From assembly GCA_947561585.1 (NCBI GenBank), contig CANNZV010003207.1, positions 1 through 64,000 of the forward strand: a stretch of 64,000 nucleotides of DNA. The letters are read 5' to 3'. This DNA is from Caprella mutica. Taxonomy: Eukaryota > Arthropoda > Malacostraca > Amphipoda > Caprellidae. Position 1 is the first letter of the stretch. The number at the start of each line of letters is the position of its first letter. This document shows positions 57,311-64,000 of the stretch, piece after piece. The notes below the pieces were generated by a model. That model searched no databases, was not told the origin of the DNA, and was given only the letters and a program-made list of their open reading frames with translations. Both the position numbers and the translations under genes were made by a program.

Positions 57311-59262
57311 AATGCATGAATAGCAACATTCTTTTTCTTTGTGTATCTGATTGTGTTTGGAATACAAAGTCAGTCTCTGTAGCTACGGGAGATGTCTCCT
57401 GAGCATTTGGAGATACGACCTCGATAACTATATTAGTAGTTTATCTTTATATTCATTGTTCAATTTGAATTCAGCGGTATGAAAATCGCAGCAAAAGAAG
57501 AAGTAAATAGATTATTACGTGTAAAATAAGTCCCAAGCAGGCCTCGGTTTAAGTACAACTCACTTTAATAAAAGTGGTACTGATTTCGAGTCATGTCTTA
57601 AAATAAGTACCGTTAGTAGACATAGAAAACGAAGACGATTTTTTGTGATTAATTCACGATAACTATCAAAAACATCAAAATTATAATCCAGATGAGGTTA
57701 TTAGAAGCAATTGGTTCAGAAATTCAACATGTCCCATTTTAAGGTAAAGTTCCGTGTCATTGCATAGTTCAATATTTTCGAACACATAAAAATCTCTATT
57801 TAATAATCATTATTCAATGTTTATTTCAATTGGTATTCTTGATACCTCTTGAATAGAGTTTCTTATTTTTATCTCTTATTTCTTATTTTTATTAGTACTG
57901 TATTTAACTAAATGAAATTTTCCAATATATATCTTAAAACAGTTCTCATTATTTAGACTAGGTATTTCACTCTGATAATCCTATATAATAGTTCTTTGTT
58001 ACCTAATTAACATTCTTAATAAAAAGGAATGCACTAATAAGTTCGATTATTTAAACCAGAGCAGGTAATGAAGTATTCTAATAATCTGTAGCAATTGATA
58101 AAATTTTAAATGGTTTTAGACATTTGTAATAATACTTAGCATAACGGGATTCAAATACAAAGATTAGTGACAAAATTCACTTTTTTAAAAATTGGCATAG
58201 AATAAACAGCTAACATGATTTATGATTTATTAGTCTTATAGAATATTTAAAATAACGCATCAATGTATAAATAATTGTATATTGTCATAGCGCAATTAAT
58301 TGTACTTATAAATTGGCATTCAACTTCAAATTATAAAAGATACCTATAAATAATATAAAAAATTGTCTCTAGGACAACTCGCCGCGGACAATTCGCTGCT
58401 AGGACAACTTGCCGCCAGGACAACTCCTCGTGTGATTTATGTTTTGCCAGCGTATTCATCATTTACATATATTTAAGAATATAAATTTAAATAATGATTG
58501 GTTTCTATACGCTCAGGACTGACGTAAAACTGTAATTTGACAAATTATATTATTTCATATAATTCGTTTCTTTTGTTATATCTGCTAGAATAATTCAGGC
58601 CGAAAAAAATATTCGAACTATTAATATAAATTTAGAAGCATTTAACGTCTACTTCGAAATGAAGGGCTTTCTAGTTGACGTAAAAAGAAAATTAAATATC
58701 AGGGACAGCAAGAATAAGTCAGAAAGCAAAGTAACTCTTGAGCAAAAGCTCCAACCATCAGTCCGTGACGATGCTCATGGATGCAGAAAAGCTACTTCGT
58801 GGATGCAATCGCTTACCATGGAATGAGATGAAAAGGAACACAAACACTGCTCACTGCACTCACGAATAGAAGGGGAAAATGAAGAGGTGATAGACGACGT
58901 AACATATTAGCCTAACTGACACAAAAATCTAAGACTTCGCAGTTAAATAACCTTTATTTTCTGTAATGTACAAGTTTTAAACTAAAATAATTTTTATAAG
59001 TCATTAAACGTATTAAGAAGACACCTGAACTTGTTTTCTTTCCAATTACAAATAATTTTTAGAAAAATACTTTGAGATAGAACGAAAAAAAAGTTATTGT
59101 TAATTTACAACACAAAAATCGTTATATTAAAATTTTGGAATGGAAAAGAAGACATTTTCAAATACTGCTTAAAAAATTTGATAATTAATTTACAACACGC
59201 AGCTTAAATTTAAAGTATTTTTTTATAAATAAATGGTGTATACGGCGGTAAAACATATTTAA
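57311..59262. other. non-coding stretch with one word array
   Basis: 58,365-58,430 is a small array of words GGACAACTCGCC, GGACAATTCGCT and GGACAACTTGCC. A GC-richer patch at 58,700-58,880 has no consistent open frame. The rest is AT-rich. Confidence 0.45.
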
Positions 59263-59800
59263 CACACAGAGAAAAAAAACTATTTGGATCAAATAACAAT
59301 TTCTATTTGATAATTAGCTTATTAGCAATTTCTAATTGATTTAATGAACACGGACTTATTTGGGAACCCAAGCTTAAGTTATTTGGCATAAATAGAAAAA
59401 ATAATTATCATAAATAGAAAATGTTAATTGGAATGAATAAACTAGTTAATTGAATTTAATAAACTAGTTAATTGAATTTAATAACAAGTTAATTGTTTCA
59501 AACAAAGTTTGTTATTTATGATAATTATCACTGTTGATTAGACCAAATAGAAAATGTTAGTTAAAATGAATAAAGAAATTGATTGAAGCTAATAACAAGT
59601 TAATTGTTTCAATCAACGTTTGTTATTTATGATAATTATCAATGTTGATTAGACCAAATAGAAAATGTTATTTAAAATGAATAAAGAAATTGATTGAAGC
59701 TAATAACAAGTTAATTGTTTGAGCTAAGATTTGTTAGTTGGAATGATCATCAATGTTGATTAGATTAAATAGAATAGTTATTTGATCCAAATAGCATAAC
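59263..59800. mobile_element. terminal region of a DNA transposon with subterminal repeats
   Basis: CACACAGAGAAAAAAAAC at 59,263 resembles the CACACAGAGAG end at 32,167. It is followed inward by TTTGGATCAAATAAC, at least two 112-bp units (start GACCAAATAGAAAATGTTA at 59,541 and 59,653), and the inverted phrase GTTATTTGATCCAAATAG. No CTCTGTG end closes it on the right within this short span, so it is read as one end of a larger element that includes the transposase gene. The other end would lie beyond the window. Confidence 0.45.
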
Positions 59801-60061
59801 TCATCATGTACACTATCTTCACTATTTAATTTAACTAGCACACATAATTAAAATTAATAATAAATCTAGTCAGATTAAATAGGTCAAATATTTTTTTTCA
59901 AAAATAGGACATTCTGTTTAAAGTAAATGATACACAACTTTAAATTGAATGAAAATTTTATTCGACATGAATAATAGTGACTACAAAAAAGACATTAGTT
60001 GGAAGGTTATAGAACAGAATACAAAAAAAAACAGATCGAACAAACAAATGTATCTTTCAAC

Positions 60062-62320
60062 TCATTTTAAGTTTACATCAGCAACATACCAAGTACTGTT
60101 CCTGACAATAGAAATTAGAGGAGAACTTACACTTCCTATATCAACACTTTTACAAATATTAGTTCTACTAATAACGTATCCTGAATAATGAGAATGAAAC
60201 CCATTAGTATTTAAGAGATCTAATTTAAGAATAATGTCACGAGCATTTATGTTGCTATAAAAAATATTCTTAATTATACCAAATTCAGGTTGTAGATCTT
60301 CACAAAGACCAATGCAAACAAGATCACCGCGTTGATATTTAATACCAGTACTGATTAGTATCCAAGAATAAGAGTTCGTATCTACCAATGGACCAAGTTC
60401 TTGAATTTGATCGTTAGAATCGTTGATACGTAATGAATGGAGATCATGAGCTAGCACGTAACAATACCTGATCATAACAGTTTTACATAAGTTAACTCTT
60501 GAACTGGTCACCCTGGCAAATAACTTGAGCAACTTATTCTTGGATTCAAACCTCATTCCCCAAAAATGGGACATAGGTCCAGTTTTGAGAATACATGAAG
60601 GATAATGCAACAGATTGTGATGCTTAGGCTTAAGGGTTTTGTGAAAAATTGACATATACATTTCATTATGATCTCTAATTAGGGTTTTTATGATTGGAAT
60701 ATAGCTATGAGACAAACTTTTCAACAAAAGATAGTCTACTAATGTTTTCAGAGTTATATAATAATCCCACACAATACAAGTTTCATTTACTAAATCACCA
60801 ATAATTAGACTAAAATATAGAATAAGGTTTGACGTTTCAGCTGCAGAATAAGACAGATCACCATTCATTATCATTTGCTTAGTGATTGTTGGAGGTTTGT
60901 TAGACAAATGTCCAAAATTGAAGAGTCTTATTCTGGAGTTGAGAGTCTGCAGGGAAAATATTTTATTGGACACATAATATTCAATAATAGCAATCATCCC
61001 AAATTTACCAATACCTTCCAAAACATCGTGCATAACATCTAAGAAACAATTGTCGGTTACATGGTAGTTTGGGATTTTATTGAGCAAACTATCAAATTTA
61101 ATGCCAGTTGATGAAATGTCATTTCTTAACACATCTTCATCATAATTATGTTCATTGCGGATGAGACTAGAGTCCTCATCTAAAGCAGATTTGGAGCTAT
61201 CTCTGTGAATCTTGCATAATCGACAAAAGTAATTAGCCTGGAAACTTTCAACAAAACCAAGAATTTGATTGAGTCCCAAGTTATCACCAGTGATTCCAGC
61301 AAAGCAAAAGTTAATGAACAAATTATGCAATAATATACGAGTATTTGTAAGATATGACAGTTCATGAACTAATTTTTCTATCACCACCTTTAAATATTCT
61401 CTATCTGTAGTAGGGAAAACGGCACAGATAAATATATTTTTCAACTTGCTATAATAGTGTGTTGGGAAACATCTTAATGACAGTTGAATAATTCCGACCT
61501 TATTAATTCCTTTATGGCTACCAAGTGCATTGCCCAACTCAAGTTCATCATAAAACAATATGAAAGGAAGTGAATTTTCAGGTAAATTTTTTAATTTGCT
61601 TCCATCTTTCAAATCATGAAGCTCACCTGTTTCACTTTTATTTCTCATATAATTGAGAGCTATGTGCAATAAATCTTCCCTTTTAAATATGTTCATAAGT
61701 ATATCCTTAATATTAACATATTGACCATAAACAGGTCTTTGAACCAATTCATTGTGCATATTTACCTTGACATTATCGTCAGATTCATACCCCAATAAAA
61801 TATCATTGTTTGCAATAAACAAATCTTCATCCAACAGTCTTTTCTTGATGAGATAATCAGAAGTTAAACCTTCAAAATGTGTTTCTTTGTCGGGACATTT
61901 AACACTTAATAAAGTACTAGTGTGTTCCAATACACGAGTAATATCAGTCCTATTAAGATTGGGCATTGAACAAAGTTTAAGAACGAATGATAGCTCAGAT
62001 GATTTTACATCAACATTAGAAACAACTGGATTGAGTTCAATTTCATTAAGTTCACTAGCAGCTGTACATGATAATTCTTCCTCATTGTCAGAGATACTTT
62101 GTTTCTTAGAATTGTTATAACTCTTATTTTTAGAAAGGTCAGATACATGTTGTGATTTTATATGCCTGTATAAATTATAAACTGAACCAAATACCCGAGG
62201 ACACCCATTCTGACTACATGTTAATCTTTCAAAACCCAATAAATCGTGAGTTCTTCTAACATGAATTTGAAGTTCATTAAAAGATTCAAATTTTACTGAA
62301 CAAATGAAACATAGAAGCAT
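60062..62320 (-). CDS. intact C2H2 zinc-finger, tnp2/EnSpm-like transposase (752 aa)
   Basis: A single uninterrupted frame with ATG at 62,320 and TGA at 60,062. Residues 1-60 carry two C2H2 fingers (C4, C7, H20, H25 and C35, C40, H53, H58), likely for DNA binding. Residues 60-110 are a Ser/Asn/Lys linker. The body from about 200 holds blocks I know from arthropod and cnidarian tnp2-like transposases: FYDELELGNALGSHKG with D258, ITGDNLGLNQILGF with D346 followed by the C366-x2-C369 pair, LDVMHDVLEG at 427-436, and HHNLLHYPS...GPMSHFWGMRFESKN at 567-595 with E592. D258, D346 and E592 are candidates for the catalytic DDE set; that is inference. The product would cut and paste the element whose end lies at 59,263. 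Length and lack of breaks suggest a recently active copy. Host domestication is an alternative. Confidence 0.75.
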   Translation of the reverse strand: MLLCFICSVKFESFNELQIHVRRTHDLLGFERLTCSQNGCPRVFGSVYNLYRHIKSQHVSDLSKNKSYNNSKKQSISDNEEELSCTAASELNEIELNPVVSNVDVKSSELSFVLKLCSMPNLNRTDITRVLEHTSTLLSVKCPDKETHFEGLTSDYLIKKRLLDEDLFIANNDILLGYESDDNVKVNMHNELVQRPVYGQYVNIKDILMNIFKREDLLHIALNYMRNKSETGELHDLKDGSKLKNLPENSLPFILFYDELELGNALGSHKGINKVGIIQLSLRCFPTHYYSKLKNIFICAVFPTTDREYLKVVIEKLVHELSYLTNTRILLHNLFINFCFAGITGDNLGLNQILGFVESFQANYFCRLCKIHRDSSKSALDEDSSLIRNEHNYDEDVLRNDISSTGIKFDSLLNKIPNYHVTDNCFLDVMHDVLEGIGKFGMIAIIEYYVSNKIFSLQTLNSRIRLFNFGHLSNKPPTITKQMIMNGDLSYSAAETSNLILYFSLIIGDLVNETCIVWDYYITLKTLVDYLLLKSLSHSYIPIIKTLIRDHNEMYMSIFHKTLKPKHHNLLHYPSCILKTGPMSHFWGMRFESKNKLLKLFARVTSSRVNLCKTVMIRYCYVLAHDLHSLRINDSNDQIQELGPLVDTNSYSWILISTGIKYQRGDLVCIGLCEDLQPEFGIIKNIFYSNINARDIILKLDLLNTNGFHSHYSGYVISRTNICKSVDIGSVSSPLISIVRNSTWYVADVNLK

Positions 62321-62867
62321 GATTTATATAACTTCTGGTTAATCTCAAATAAAATAAAACACTTTACTCCTGTTTCACCTTCAAAATTGATTTAGTTGAA
62401 GCTAAGAGAAATTGTAAAGCATTTAGCTATCCTGATTAAGTTAATGTTCACAATTGCAAACCTGTGGTGATAATATATCAAATTTCAACAGTAATATGAA
62501 TATGCACCTTTGAAGCAAAGTCCACGTATTTCTAGCTTCATAGGGATACTCTAAGTTGAAAATTTAGAAGAATATCATCCAACTGTACTTAGTAGGACAT
62601 CACTTCACCATGGTGGTGAACAGCAAAGATTGAAGGTGGAGTGGAGTGTGGCGCTTATGTATGTATTCACCAAGTTCAGAAACGTCCTGAAAATTATTAT
62701 TCAATTTAGAAATAAATCACATGCCATATGATTTAGAAATAGTATATAAAAGTATATATTGAAGATATTGGATATGAACTCTCTGCGTATCTATCTCTTA
62801 ACACGATGGATACGAGAATTCAAAAGGTTATTCATATCAAATATAAATAGAAAATTAAAAAACTTAC
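62321..62867. other. upstream region of the transposase gene
   Basis: On the - strand this precedes the transposase ATG. There is a GC-richer patch at 62,600-62,660 with CACCATGGTGG; I see no clear TATA box or further exon. Confidence 0.3.
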
Positions 62868-62995
62868 ATATACAAATTAGTAAATCCGTCCTGACACTCT
62901 TCAAGAGAAGGCTTCCAAGTTTTACTTTTGTGACGTCGAACACCAGAGCCAAGACACTCAGGAAGCAGACAATATTGCAATATCTCGCAGGTCAG
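62868..62995 (-). CDS. candidate exon, possibly of the same transposon or a related gene
   Basis: A 128-nt - strand exon follows the acceptor TTGTATTGAACAG and ends TATAT before gtaagt. In phase 0 it is open for 42 codons and encodes LPECLGSG then VRRHKSKTWKPSLEECQDGF. The pattern RRxKxxxWKPSxxEcxdgF resembles a block I know from uncharacterised proteins often found in the same mobile families. An upstream segment on the same strand (63,160-63,096, donor gtatgt) could join it, but the phase options are ambiguous: one alternative gives a short C-terminus ending in a stop. No start or end of the gene is defined. Confidence 0.35.
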
Positions 62996-64000
62996 CTGTT
63001 CAATACAAGATACAAAAATTAGTGTTGATGCATTTATGATAGAAATAAATCAGTTCAGTTTACACATGTTACAAAAAGACATATTAGATGAGAGTACATA
63101 CCAGTTTCAAATTCATCCACATCCTTTATTTTAGATCCAATATAAGAAGTAAGAACAAAGCAGATGTAGCAATTTTCAAACTTTTTTGTCCCAGTTATAT
63201 TTACTTTAATTAAACTATTTTGTCCCAGTTAGATGTAATTTAAAAAAAATCTATGATCAGGATACAGTTTGATCATTGATGTAATCAATTTCAATCTGGA
63301 AAGATACAAAATTAACTCTTGTAGCAAGACTTTTTATATAAAAAAATGTAGCTACTATAAAAATTGCTACAAACTGTTACTCAAGTAACAGTAGCAGCAG
63401 GGACCTTCAATAAAAGTACTAAATTTGAGATGGTTATATTTCTATTATTTTAACTTCTGGCTACAGTTTAATCATCTACCAAAATGAATTGGTAACCAGT
63501 TCATTGCAAAGTAGCTATAGATATCAATGATATAATAATATGAACCTTGATAAGCATTTAATACAATTGTCATTATGAAGCACTTTTCAATTTATGAGAT
63601 ATTGCATCAGAGTAGTAGATCATTAAATTAGGTTATTTACTCCACAAAAATTCATTATAACACTCAAAGATAGTTGCTAAATTGTAGCTAATAATAACTG
63701 TCAATTTTGTTGAGAACTCTCTCGTACAATCATAAATTCACTGTTTCAAATTTAAAACAGGGTCAACAGAAATATGATCATTTACTAGAATTCCACTTCT
63801 TTCTAAAGATCTTTTTTATTTATTTACAGTAAAGCCAATGTAAACACAAGAAATAAATCATATTGTTCATATCAAAATAATTGTAAATATAGGAATGGAT
63901 TCAAAATTGTTGCAAAGTGGGTTGTTGTTATTTCTCTATTTCTTGAAACTCAAATGATTGTTGCTGATATAAAAAAATCTAGGTCTTTTCATCTAGACTC
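62996..64000. other. AT-rich stretch to the window end
   Basis: No long open frame or repeat is supported. No CTCTGTG-type terminus is present, so the right end of the transposon carrying the transposase is not in this window. Confidence 0.4.

Noticed and set aside
59263..59800. Stand-alone MITE next to the transposase
   Set aside because: The right side has no CTCTGTG terminus matching the left end, so a closed short element is not supported.

Overview
This window looks like nuclear DNA of an arthropod, most likely an insect and perhaps a hemipteran. The reasons are strong AT richness, GT-AG introns, sparse small exons in long non-coding stretches, THAP, gypsy-gag, hAT, mariner and EnSpm-like relics, and abundant satellite DNA. 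Nothing bacterial is visible: no operons, no ribosome binding sites, no dense ORFs. I recognised no rRNA or tRNA genes. The taxonomic guess is inference, not proof.

Layout. 1-6 kb: sparse sequence with two spliced C-terminal exons of an unidentified + strand gene (1595-2029), a broken THAP-domain start on the - strand (2863-2953), and a patch of imperfect tandem repeats (4460-5640). 6.4-17.5 kb: a satellite domain built from a 99-bp satellite (A), a related 98-bp satellite (B), a 27-31 bp minisatellite (M, about 5 kb) and a 61-bp repeat. B is inverted relative to A on the right side, and the M-B junction occurs twice. 17,637-27,679 and 39,569-50,952: two copies of a 10-11 kb direct duplication. 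Each carries a RING-finger gene on the - strand, broken in the left copy and intact in the right, a GC-richer hairpin block, a 15-bp purine-rich array and a piggyBac-like MITE.

27.7-39.6 kb, between the two copies: two in-phase exons of an unknown - strand gene, a decayed gypsy gag, a decayed hAT transposase, and a probable 6.7-kb transposon (32,167-38,822) with CACAGAG-type ends and subterminal repeats. Inside the latter lies a 3.3-kb foldback element with an exact 8-bp target duplication that holds two mariner-like elements head to head. 51-59 kb: MITEs, minisatellites, an element whose ends are inverted arrays of a short AATT-centred word (53,785-55,028), and a repeat of the 'CATAACTCAAAAAGT' type. 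59.3-64 kb: an intact 752-codon gene for a zinc-finger, tnp2-like transposase. It sits next to an end resembling those of the 6.7-kb element, so the window may hold an autonomous element and a non-autonomous relative.

The best-supported protein-coding genes are the RING-finger gene at 40,610-42,520 and the transposase at 60,062-62,320. Most other open frames come from repeats lacking stop codons and are not reported as genes.
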